Shown here: positions 25,791 through 33,382 of the stretch, in pieces
Numbering within the stretch: position 1 is the stretch's first letter
How the letters are laid out: each line of letters opens with the position of its first letter
Assembly: GCA_938084175.1 (NCBI GenBank)
Contig: CALKDR010000036.1
Coordinates: 1-49,696, forward strand
Reading direction: 5' to 3'
Origin: an uncultured Campylobacterales bacterium
GTDB lineage: Bacteria; Campylobacterota; Campylobacteria; Campylobacterales; Arcobacteraceae
DNA length: 49,696 bases
Program-made: the position numbers and the translations under genes
Notes under the pieces: generated by a model
What the model was told of the DNA's origin: nothing
Databases searched by the model: none
What the model saw: the letters and a program-made list of their open reading frames with translations, nothing else

Positions 25791-28013
25791 TTAAACTAGT
25801 ATTTCTCTATTTCCTTTTATATTTGGTTCAGATAATACACCTGTTTGCTCTAATTGTTCAACAATTGTTGCTGCTCGGTTATAACCAATTCTTAATTTTC
25901 TTTGAATATAAGATATTGAAGTTTTCTTATCATTTAAAACAACCATTTTTGCAGATTCATATAATTCATCTACATCTCCAAGTTCTGCACTTGTTGAAGT
26001 ATTTGAGCTTCCTTGTGAATTTCTATCTTTGATAAAGTTCATATCATATTCAACATCACGTTGATCTTTTAAGAAATCGACAACTTTTTCAATTTCATCT
26101 TCACTAGACCAAGGTGCATGAATTCTAACAAGTCCTGACATTCCAGGAGGTGTAAATAGCATATCTCCACGACCAAGTAAAGATTCAGCACCCATTGAAT
26201 CTAGAATAATTTTAGAATCTATTTTTTGCCCTACTTTATAAGAAAGTCTACTTGGTAAGTTTGCTTTAATAAGTCCAGTTACAACATCAACTGATGGTCT
26301 TTGTGTTGCTACAATTAAGTGAATACCTGAAGCTCTTGCCATTTGAGCAAGTCTAGCAATTGAGTATTCAACATCTTTTCCACTTGTCATCATTAAATCT
26401 GCAAGCTCATCAATTACTACAACTATATAAGGTAAAGTATCAAAACCTTCTTTTTTACCTTTTTCATTATAGTTTTCTATATTTTTAGTTTTTGTTTGAG
26501 ACATTAAAGTATAGCGTCGCTCCATTTCACCAACCATATTAGCAAGCGCATTAATAGCATCCCCTGCTTTTGTAATAACAGGAGTTAATAAGTGAGGAAT
26601 ATCATTATACATAGAGAATTCAAGCATTTTTGGATCAATCATCACAAGCTTTAAATTATCTGGTGAATTTTTGTATAATAATGAAAGAATCATAGAATTA
26701 ATACCAACTGATTTACCTGAACCTGTTGTTCCTGCAATTAATAAGTGTGGTAATTTTTTTAAATCCGTAATAAAAGGTTTTCCTACAATATCTTTTCCTA
26801 AAATCATTGTCAAAGGTGATTTTGAGTTTTGGAAAAGTTCACTTTCTAACATCTCTTTTAGATAAATAGTTTGTGTATCTTCATTTGGAACTTCAATACC
26901 AACAACATCTTTTCCTGGAATTGGAGCTTGAATTCTAATAGTTTGAGCTTTTAATGCCATTGCTAAATCATCTTGTAAATTTAGAATTTTTGATACTTTT
27001 ACATTTGGAGCTGGTTTAAATTCAAATGTTGTTACAACAGGACCTGTATATGTTCTTACAACATCTCCTTCGATTTTGAACATTGAAAGTTTATCTAATA
27101 AGTCACATATTTTTTGATCAATTACAGCTTCAGATACCTTTGATTTTTTCTCTTTTGGTGTTGCTTGGAAAAACTTTGTAGGTGGTAATTCAAAATCTTT
27201 TGGTTTTTCTGTAGTTCCTACTTCGATTTCATCTAAAAGTTTTTTATTTTCTTCTAATTCATCTACAATAATTCCATGTGCTTCATTTGATACCTCGCTT
27301 AGTTCTACTTCATCTGAAGAACTTGGCTCTTTTTCTTTTACTTCATTAATTACTTCAAGAATTTCTATTTCATTATTTACATCTACGCTTGTATTGTTAA
27401 CTTCAATTTCAGAAGTGTTTGGAGTAATAGGAGTTATTATTGGTGTATCTATAATAATTTCTGCAGTATCTCCTCTTTCTTTTACTGAAACTTTTTCTTC
27501 TTTTCTTTTTTCTTTTTTGTTATTTTCAATTCTTTTTACTTTATTAGGTTTATCAGGTTTTATTTTATTAATTATTTTTTCTAAATCCATTTCAGAGTTT
27601 TCAAATAAAACTAAAAATGAGATTACAAAACCAACTAATACAAAGATATAAAGTCCTGCAAGGCCTATAAATGGGCTTAAACTTTCAACTAGAATATTAC
27701 CTATTTCTCCACTAAATATACCTTTTTCAACAAGTAAAGATTGAAAGATAAGTGATACAAAAACTATTAATAGAACAATAATAATATTAAGTAATAAGTC
27801 TTTACCTTTTATATTTTCTTTGAAATTAATAATATACAAAGGATAAAGTAATAGCAATAGATATATGTAAGATAAGAAACCAAAATATACATGTGAGTTT
27901 TTAGCAAATACTGAACCTACTTTTCCAACTGTATCATTTGTGCTAAAAAATGTAGCAAACTCAAAATATACAACAATAAATAAGACAATTAAAGATATGA
28001 TTTTTTTAGCTAT
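25791..28013 (-). CDS. ftsK: DNA translocase FtsK (apparent AUA start)
   Basis: FtsK pumps DNA at the division septum and moves the terminus toward the dif site for Xer recombination. Membrane segments fill roughly the first 150 residues, a low-complexity acidic linker follows, then the motor with Walker A GTTGSGKS and Walker B VVVIDELADLMM, and a C-terminal winged-helix gamma domain (KMVVLNDKKTSISYIQRKL). The first ordinary start codon is a TTG at 27857, without a ribosome binding site and inside a membrane segment. The frame continues upstream through a further membrane segment and periplasmic loop (VLFIVVYFEFATFF; FGFLSYIYLLLLYP) to an ATA at 28011-28013, 7 bases after AAAGG. With AUA initiation the protein has 740 residues. 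Confidence 0.88.
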   Translation of the reverse strand: MAKKIISLIVLFIVVYFEFATFFSTNDTVGKVGSVFAKNSHVYFGFLSYIYLLLLLYPLYIINFKENIKGKDLLLNIIIVLLIVFVSLIFQSLLVEKGIFSGEIGNILVESLSPFIGLAGLYIFVLVGFVISFLVLFENSEMDLEKIINKIKPDKPNKVKRIENNKKEKRKEEKVSVKERGDTAEIIIDTPIITPITPNTSEIEVNNTSVDVNNEIEILEVINEVKEKEPSSSDEVELSEVSNEAHGIIVDELEENKKLLDEIEVGTTEKPKDFELPPTKFFQATPKEKKSKVSEAVIDQKICDLLDKLSMFKIEGDVVRTYTGPVVTTFEFKPAPNVKVSKILNLQDDLAMALKAQTIRIQAPIPGKDVVGIEVPNEDTQTIYLKEMLESELFQNSKSPLTMILGKDIVGKPFITDLKKLPHLLIAGTTGSGKSVGINSMILSLLYKNSPDNLKLVMIDPKMLEFSMYNDIPHLLTPVITKAGDAINALANMVGEMERRYTLMSQTKTKNIENYNEKGKKEGFDTLPYIVVVIDELADLMMTSGKDVEYSIARLAQMARASGIHLIVATQRPSVDVVTGLIKANLPSRLSYKVGQKIDSKIILDSMGAESLLGRGDMLFTPPGMSGLVRIHAPWSSEDEIEKVVDFLKDQRDVEYDMNFIKDRNSQGSSNTSTSAELGDVDELYESAKMVVLNDKKTSISYIQRKLRIGYNRAATIVEQLEQTGVLSEPNIKGNREILV

Positions 28014-28020
28014 AGGATGG

Positions 28021-28025
28021 CCTTT
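28021..28025 (-). promoter_or_regulatory. Ribosome binding site that selects the unusual ftsK start
   Basis: AAAGG on the minus strand lies directly after the lpxD stop codon and exactly 7 bases before ATA (28013-28011). No ATG, GTG or TTG occurs in this frame between the upstream TAA codons (28029-28034) and the TTG at 27857, so this site has no conventional start codon to serve. Confidence 0.65.
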
Positions 28026-28971
28026 ATTTTATTAATTTAGCAATTTTACCTTGAAGTCTAAGCCATTGCTTATGATTCATTAAAGGAAAACCTGCCCAAG
28101 ATTTTTTAGGTTCTGTGATTGTTTTTGTAACACCACCACGTGCTGCGATTGTTGTAAATGGTGCAATTTCTAAGTGACCTGCTGTTGCACTTTGTCCACC
28201 CATAATTACATAATGATTAAGTGTTGTAGAACCAGAAAGACCTACTTGTCCTGTTAAAATACACCCAGGTCCAATTTTACAGTTATGACCAATATGAACT
28301 AAGTTATCAATTCTAACACCACTTGAAATTACAGTTGATTTAAATGCTGCTCTATCAATTGCTGTATTAGAACCAATTTCAACGTCATCACCAATTTCAA
28401 CATTACCGTTTTGATAAATTTTAATGTACTTACCATCTTTAGTATTTGCAAAGCCAAAACCATCAGAACCAATTACAGTTCCTGCATGAATAATACAATC
28501 ACTTCCAATATTACAATCTCTATAAACTACTACATTTGGATGAATAATAGTATTATTCCCGATTTTTACATTATCACCAATATAAGCACCAGCCATTATA
28601 GTACAATTAGAACCAATAGTAGAGCCTTTACCTATATAAACATTTGGCATAACTTTTGTAAATCCACCAATAAGTGGTTTTTCGCCTTCTGTTTCAATAA
28701 CTTCTGGTGCAAAAAGTTTAGATAGTTTTGCAAGATTTAAATATGGTTCATCACAAATTAATGCAATTGTTCCTTCGGGAACTTCATTTTCAAACTCTTT
28801 ATTTATTAAAACTGCAGCTGCTTTTGTTTTTTGTAAATCATTTAAATATTTCTTATTTTCTAAAAATGTAATTTCAGTTTGTGTAGAATCTAGTAAAGTG
28901 CTTAAACCTGATATTTCTTTTGTATTGTCACAATCAATATTGATAGATTGTGCTATTTCTTGTAGAGTCAT
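28024..28971 (-). CDS. lpxD: UDP-3-O-acylglucosamine N-acyltransferase
   Basis: LpxD adds the second acyl chain in lipid A synthesis. Residues about 1-95 form the uridine-binding LpxD domain (ending VIETEGEKPLIGGFTKV). From about 105 to 280 the sequence is a left-handed beta-helix of hexapeptide repeats such as IGKGSTIGSNCTI and IGDNVKIGNNTII. The region NLVHIGHNCKIG near residue 225-236 carries the catalytic histidine. The 315-residue length fits the family. The other lipid A genes are not adjacent; here it follows ilvH and is followed directly by ftsK. Confidence 0.93.
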   Translation of the reverse strand: MTLQEIAQSINIDCDNTKEISGLSTLLDSTQTEITFLENKKYLNDLQKTKAAAVLINKEFENEVPEGTIALICDEPYLNLAKLSKLFAPEVIETEGEKPLIGGFTKVMPNVYIGKGSTIGSNCTIMAGAYIGDNVKIGNNTIIHPNVVVYRDCNIGSDCIIHAGTVIGSDGFGFANTKDGKYIKIYQNGNVEIGDDVEIGSNTAIDRAAFKSTVISSGVRIDNLVHIGHNCKIGPGCILTGQVGLSGSTTLNHYVIMGGQSATAGHLEIAPFTTIAARGGVTKTITEPKKSWAGFPLMNHKQWLRLQGKIAKLIK

Positions 28972-28991
28972 TAATTATCCTTTTATAGGAT

Positions 28992-29017
28992 AAGATAAGA
29001 AAAAGTTTTCTTATCTT
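28992..29017 (-). other. Hairpin at the end of ilvH
   Basis: AAGATAAGAAAA and TTTTCTTATCTT (28992-29003 and 29006-29017) form a perfect 12-pair stem that contains the ilvH stop codon. There is no T-run after the stem on the minus strand, so it could be a weak terminator, an RNA-stability element or a pause site before lpxD. Confidence 0.5.
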
Positions 29018-29508
29018 TCCATTGCTACAATACCACTTCTTACGACTTCAAGTGGATTGAATTTTTGCATTACTTTTATAAAGTTCATAATTCTAGCACT
29101 AGAATCAGTTGCAGAAACGATGATTGCTTCATCTGTAACATTTTGTATTGAACCATGATAAGCACGAGCTATTACATCAATATCAGATAAATTATTATCA
29201 ATTGAGAACTTCATTAGAACTGTATCTTTTTCAACAACATTTCTATGTTCATTTACTCTTAATACAGGAATTAATTTGTTTAATTGTTTTACAATTTGAT
29301 CAATTACTCTTTTATCACCTGTTGTTACAATAGTCATACGAGAGTATTCACTTCCTTCCATTGGTGCAACTGTTAAAGAATCAATGTTATATCCACGAGC
29401 TGAGAATAATCCTACAATTCTAGATAATACATTATGTTCATTCATTACAACTACTGATATAACTTGTCTAGTTGTAAGTGTGTCGTAATAGTGATTTATA
29501 TTATTCAT
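29011..29508 (-). CDS. ilvH: Acetolactate synthase small (regulatory) subunit
   Basis: This subunit gives valine feedback control to acetolactate synthase. The N-terminal ACT domain is visible as VISVVVMNEHNVLSRIVGLFSARGYNIDSL (about 17-46, in parts), which is the standard IlvH/IlvN pattern, and the C-terminal domain contains YHGSIQNVTDEAIIVSATD. The 165-residue length matches long-form IlvH. Its start overlaps the last base of ilvB, so the two subunits are translationally coupled. Confidence 0.95.
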   Translation of the reverse strand: MNNINHYYDTLTTRQVISVVVMNEHNVLSRIVGLFSARGYNIDSLTVAPMEGSEYSRMTIVTTGDKRVIDQIVKQLNKLIPVLRVNEHRNVVEKDTVLMKFSIDNNLSDIDVIARAYHGSIQNVTDEAIIVSATDSSARIMNFIKVMQKFNPLEVVRSGIVAMER

Positions 29509-31205
29509 TATTTCCCTTCTTCAATTAAAGTCATTTCATTTAAAGCATGACCATTTGGTACCATTGGAAGTACTTCTTCATTTCTAGCAACAATAACTTC
29601 AATCATTGCAGGTCTTTTCTTTTCAACAGCATCTTTTAATGCAGCATCAAACTCTTCTTTTGTAGTAACTTTATAACCTAATCCACCAAATGCTTCAATT
29701 AGCTTTGGAAAATCTGGTTGTGCAGATAAATCTGTTTCTGCTAGTCTGTTACCATAGAACATTGTTTGCCATTGTCTTACCATTCCTAAATAATTATTAT
29801 TTAGAATGATATTTATAACAGGTAAATTATATTCAACACAAGTCATTAATTCTTGAATATTCATAAGAATTGAACCATCACCTGTAAAGTTTATAGATAC
29901 CTTATCTGTTCCTTGAAGTGCTCGAGCAACTCCCATAGCAGCAGGTAATCCAAATCCCATAGTTCCTAATCCACCTGAAGTAATCCATTGTCTTGGAAAT
30001 GAGAAAGGATAAAATTGCGCTGCCCACATTTGATGTTGTCCAACATCCGTAGAAATAACAGCTTTTTCTCCTAAAAGTTTTCCAACTCTTTGAACAGGCC
30101 ATTGAGGTTTAATAACTTCATTAGAATCAATAAATCTTAATGGTTCTTTTTCTCTATATTCAGATAATAATTCAACCCAATTTGAAAAATCGTTAAATTC
30201 AATATCTTCAATTGATTCAAGCATTCCTTCAACAGTTCTTTTTAAATCTCCAACAATTGGATAATCTGCTGTAACTAATTTACTAATACTAGCAGGATCA
30301 ATATCTACATGTATAACTTCTGCTTTAGATGCAAATTCATCTAATCTTCCTGTAACCCTATCATCAAATCGTGCACCTAATGAAATTAAAAGATCTGTTT
30401 CATGTGCTGCCATATTAGCAGCAAATTCACCATGCATTCCTAACATACCGAAGAATAATGGATTTTCATCACCCATTGCACCTCTTGCCATTAATGTTTC
30501 AACAGCAGGGATACTTAGCTTTTTAGCTAGTTCTCTGATTTCATATGAACAGTTTGATAATATTGCTCCACCACCAATGTATAATAATGGTTTTTTAGCC
30601 TTACTAATTGCATTCATTGCTCTTTTTAACTGTTTTTTATTATAGTTTACAGTTGGTTTATATGTTGGCAGATTTACTTCTTTTGGATATACAAAATCAG
30701 CAATTTGTGCTGTAATATCTTTAGGAATATCAACATGTACAGGTCCTGGTCTTCCCGTAATTGCTATATGGAAAGCTTCTTTAATAATTCTTGGTAAATC
30801 TTCAATTTTATTTACTAAGTAATTATGTTTTGTACATGGTCTTGAAATTCCAACTGCATCAATTTCTTGGAAACCATCAGTACCAATAATATGTGATGGT
30901 ACTTGTCCTGAAATTACAACTAATGGAATTGAATCCATATATGCATCAGCTAAACCTGTAACTGCATTTGTAAATCCTGGTCCACTTGTTACAATTGAAA
31001 CACCTACTTTGCCTGTTGATCTTGCGTAACCTTCTGCTGCAATAATTGAAGCTTGTTCATGTCTGTTAAGAATATGTTGGAAATGATCTTGTTTATAAAT
31101 TTCATCATAGACGTTCATGATAGCGCCTCCAGGATATCCGAATACTACTTCTACCCCTTCTTGATGTAATGATTCTACAACCATTTTAGCGCCACTCATT
31201 TTCAT
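29508..31205 (-). CDS. ilvB: Acetolactate synthase large (catalytic) subunit
   Basis: This thiamine diphosphate enzyme condenses pyruvate to acetolactate (valine, leucine) or with 2-oxobutyrate (isoleucine). The N-terminal domain has [14 protein letters not shown] and the catalytic glutamate in [14 protein letters not shown] (about residues 47-60). The middle FAD-like domain has [12 protein letters not shown], and the C-terminal TPP site has [12 protein letters not shown] and [11 protein letters not shown]. The 565-residue length is normal. A GGAGA ribosome binding site precedes the ATG. The upstream hairpin at 31272-31299 may be part of its leader. Confidence 0.97.
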   Translation of the reverse strand: MKMSGAKMVVESLHQEGVEVVFGYPGGAIMNVYDEIYKQDHFQHILNRHEQASIIAAEGYARSTGKVGVSIVTSGPGFTNAVTGLADAYMDSIPLVVISGQVPSHIIGTDGFQEIDAVGISRPCTKHNYLVNKIEDLPRIIKEAFHIAITGRPGPVHVDIPKDITAQIADFVYPKEVNLPTYKPTVNYNKKQLKRAMNAISKAKKPLLYIGGGAILSNCSYEIRELAKKLSIPAVETLMARGAMGDENPLFFGMLGMHGEFAANMAAHETDLLISLGARFDDRVTGRLDEFASKAEVIHVDIDPASISKLVTADYPIVGDLKRTVEGMLESIEDIEFNDFSNWVELLSEYREKEPLRFIDSNEVIKPQWPVQRVGKLLGEKAVISTDVGQHQMWAAQFYPFSFPRQWITSGGLGTMGFGLPAAMGVARALQGTDKVSINFTGDGSILMNIQELMTCVEYNLPVINIILNNNYLGMVRQWQTMFYGNRLAETDLSAQPDFPKLIEAFGGLGYKVTTKEEFDAALKDAVEKKRPAMIEVIVARNEEVLPMVPNGHALNEMTLIEEGK

Positions 31206-31271
31206 AATAATTCTCCGTTTTAAAATTAGCAGTATTCTACAAAAGATTTTATTAATTATGGGTTAACATCT

Positions 31272-31308
31272 GCAATCTAAATATTTGATTTTAGATTGCT
31301 TTTAGTTT
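31272..31308. other. Hairpin in the gap upstream of ilvB
   Basis: GCAATCTAAA (31272-31281) and TTTAGATTGC (31290-31299) form a perfect 10-pair stem. On the plus strand it is followed by TTTTAGTTT and looks like an intrinsic terminator, but no plus-strand gene ends before it. On the minus strand it would lie in the ilvB leader. No branched-chain leader peptide is visible beside it, so attenuation is not supported. Confidence 0.4.
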
Positions 31309-31353
31309 AATTAACATATAATCATGCGGACAACTAATTATAAATAGTTAATT

Positions 31354-31649
31354 ATGTATGTAAATAGCATATATAACAATATTAGTAATCTTAATCAATC
31401 ATCACAAATAAAAAGTGTTGATAGTGAAATATCTTCTTCCCTTTCAATCAATGAATATAATAAACACGAGATGAACTTTCATTAGAAGATCAAGTTGATT
31501 TATTTAATGAAAATAAAGTAAATAAAGATAAAAACTTTGGAAAAGAATCTGTAGATTTTACTAAAACAAATGTTTTATCTAATGTAGGATATTTAGCTGC
31601 ATCACAAGCTAATATTGTACAAAAGCAAAGTGTAAGATTGTTAAAGTAA
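31354..31649 (+). pseudogene. Short protein with flagellin-like C-terminus, frameshifted
   Basis: An ATG at 31354 opens a frame of 43 codons that stops at 31483-31485. From about 31470 another frame continues without stop to 31649. Joined by a single-base change, the two give a protein of about 97 residues ending VLSNVGYLAASQANIVQKQS then VRLLK. This ending closely resembles the C-terminal helix of flagellins (AxxQANxxxQxVLxLL). The N-terminal half is rich in Asn, Ser and Ile and is not a flagellin N-terminus. It may be a small flagellin-tail protein or remnant. The break could also be a sequencing error. Confidence 0.55.
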
Positions 31650-31673
31650 GATTATTAATTTAAACCTTACTTT
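31643..31673. terminator. Shared terminator between converging 31354 gene and ppx
   Basis: AAAGTAAG (31643-31650) and CTTACTTT (31666-31673) form an 8-pair stem followed on the plus strand by TTG after five T residues in total. It overlaps the last codons of both converging genes and could act in both directions. Confidence 0.55.
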
Positions 31674-32589
31674 TTGTACAATTACTTATACAATGATTAA
31701 TAGCTACACCTTCTCTTAAACCATCATCTAAAACTATTGATTCGTTTTTTTCTAAAACTTCAAAAATAGTTTTGTAGATATAAATCCCTACTTGAATAAA
31801 CTCTATTCTTCCGCTACCTACTAATTTTGTAATTTCATCTTTTGAACATTCATCAAAGATATTTAGACAATTTTGCAAATCATTTAAATTCACAACTGTG
31901 CCATTTACAACATTTCTATCATAAGAGAAGAAGTCCTGTCCTAATTTTACTGCGGCTATTGTAGTTGGTGTTCCAGCTGTTGCTACAAACTCATACTCAC
32001 TTAAATTGATGTTTAATGAATCTAAATACTCTTTTATTTGTGTTTTCTTTTTCGCTAAGTCTTTATGTAAATCATTATGTTCTAAAAACTTTTGTGTCAT
32101 TGTAACAATACCAAAATCAAAACTATGTGCTTTATACTCATCATTTGTATTTACAATTATTTCAGTCGAACCACCACCGATGTCTAAAAGTATAAACTTT
32201 GAAGAATTAATTTTTTCTCTTTTTAGTGCATATTTAACAGCTAATAAAGTAAGTCTAGCCTCTTCAATTCCATCAATAATACTAAACTTAACAGAAGTTT
32301 GCTCTTCAAAATTTTGCAACACTTTTTGATTATTAGTAGCTTTTCTCATAGCAGCTGTTGTAACAGCAATTGCAGAACTTGGATCATAATTCACTATTTC
32401 AATAGATTTTTTTAATGCTTTAATAACTCTATCTTGTGCTTCTTGGGAAATAAGTCCTGTACTTATTAAGTTATCAGCAGTTCCTACAACTTGGTTATAT
32501 TCACTTATAATTTTGTTATTTATACAATCATATTTTAAAACTCTAAAAGAATTAGAGCCTAAATCAATACTTACTACTTCTTTTTGCAT
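31660..32589 (-). CDS. Ppx/GppA family phosphatase
   Basis: This protein belongs to the actin-fold ASKHA group, which removes phosphate from polyphosphate ends (Ppx) or from pppGpp (GppA). Phosphate-binding motifs are visible as VSIDLGSNSFRVL (about 6-18), AAMRKATN (about 84-91), LLDIGGGSTEII (about 138-149) and VATAGTPTTIAAV near 205. The length of 309 residues corresponds to the short form without the C-terminal HD domain, as is common in Campylobacterota. Ppx and GppA activities cannot be separated from sequence. It follows pssA by 12 bases on the same strand. Confidence 0.88.
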   Translation of the reverse strand: MQKEVVSIDLGSNSFRVLKYDCINNKIISEYNQVVGTADNLISTGLISQEAQDRVIKALKKSIEIVNYDPSSAIAVTTAAMRKATNNQKVLQNFEEQTSVKFSIIDGIEEARLTLLAVKYALKREKINSSKFILLDIGGGSTEIIVNTNDEYKAHSFDFGIVTMTQKFLEHNDLHKDLAKKKTQIKEYLDSLNINLSEYEFVATAGTPTTIAAVKLGQDFFSYDRNVVNGTVVNLNDLQNCLNIFDECSKDEITKLVGSGRIEFIQVGIYIYKTIFEVLEKNESIVLDDGLREGVAINHCISNCTKSKV

Positions 32590-32601
32590 AAAGTGTCGAT
32601 T

Positions 32602-33159
32602 TTATAAATGAGGAATTTTTATTTTAGAATTTAATAGATATCCAATTACAATCATTAATCCTAAAACTACATTTTCATGGATAAATCCAGTTAAATATAT
32701 TAAATAAACAAGCCATAAAAGAATTGCACCTAAAGGTGTTGGTATTCCAATAAAATGCTTTGCAACTTCACCTTCTTCAGCGTTAATATTAAATTGAATT
32801 AATCTTCTTAAACCTGATATTACATAATAAACAAATGCAAAAACAATTAAAGGTGTATAAAGCATTAACTCTTTTGTATCAATTACTGCAAAATAAATAA
32901 ACATAGTTGGTACGATTACAAATGATAAGAAATCAGCGTATGAATCTAGTTGTATTCCAAACTCTGTTGAAAGATTATATTTTCTTGCAATCTTTCCATC
33001 AATGATATCAAAACCACCTGCAAGCCATGCAAAAAGTGCAGCTGCAAAAAACTCTTGATGAGTTAAAAAATAAATTGCAAAAATACCTGATGCAATATTA
33101 AAAAAAGTTACTATATTTGCTAAATTAAAATGATTAAACTTATTAAATAAAAACGACAT
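32602..33159 (-). CDS. pssA: CDP-alcohol phosphatidyltransferase, PssA-like
   Basis: The complete CDP-alcohol phosphotransferase signature D-x2-DG-x2-AR-x8-G-x3-D-x3-D is present at about residues 51-76 (FDIIDGKIARKY, then FGIQLDSYAD). The protein has about six hydrophobic segments and 185 residues. The region SGLRRLIQFN, and the loop with GIPTPLGAILL, resemble phosphatidylserine synthase of the PssA type (family: GLPTPAAA), so serine is the most likely acceptor, giving phosphatidylserine for phosphatidylethanolamine. The length is shorter than typical PssA (about 240), so another alcohol cannot be excluded. It may be preceded by an overlapping small frame. Confidence 0.8.
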   Translation of the reverse strand: MSFLFNKFNHFNLANIVTFFNIASGIFAIYFLTHQEFFAAALFAWLAGGFDIIDGKIARKYNLSTEFGIQLDSYADFLSFVIVPTMFIYFAVIDTKELMLYTPLIVFAFVYYVISGLRRLIQFNINAEEGEVAKHFIGIPTPLGAILLWLVYLIYLTGFIHENVVLGLMIVIGYLLNSKIKIPHL

Positions 33160-33283
33160 TATTTTCCTTTGTTAGTATGGTATTAATTTTACCATTAAAT
33201 TTCATGTATTTAGTACATACATCATTGCAGCAAGCAGTTTTAATTAGCTTGGATGTAACATCGTTAGGTAGCTTAAATTTCAT
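33143..33283 (-). CDS. Possible 46-residue cysteine-containing small protein overlapping the pssA start
   Basis: An ATG at 33283 opens a 46-codon frame that starts MKFKLPNDVTSKLIKTACCN, includes DVCTKYMKF, and ends NNVVFI, with its stop 17 bases inside pssA. The DNA is richer in G and C than ordinary intergenic DNA here. The three cysteines (CC and one C four residues later) suggest a metal or redox role if it is real. No strong ribosome binding site is visible. A direct repeat of TTAAATTTCATG (33195-33206 and 33273-33284) bounds the frame. Not recognised. Confidence 0.35.
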   Translation of the reverse strand: MKFKLPNDVTSKLIKTACCNDVCTKYMKFNGKINTILTKENNVVFI

Positions 33284-33334
33284 GAAGTAATTTTATCCAA
33301 ATTTCATTTAACTAAGATTAAATTTCTTCTTAGA

Positions 33335-33340
33335 TATAAT
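33335..33340 (+). promoter_or_regulatory. Putative -10 box for the rightward sulP gene
   Basis: TATAAT sits 43 bases before the TTG start of the SulP gene, in the 223-base divergent gap with pssA. A T-rich stretch (TTTCTTCTT) precedes it, the usual substitute for a -35 box in this phylum. Confidence 0.5.
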
Positions 33341-33382
33341 CGCGAATTATTAAAAACAAATTAATTATAAAAAGGTTAGAAA

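Noticed and set aside
28411-28725. Plus-strand frame of 104 codons rich in Ile, Asn and Thr
   Set aside because: It is the antisense of the lpxD hexapeptide repeats; the repetitive pattern comes from those repeats.
31206-31353. Attenuator with branched-chain leader peptide before ilvB
   Set aside because: No short frame rich in Leu, Ile or Val codons precedes the hairpin on the ilvB strand, and no T-run follows the stem on that strand.
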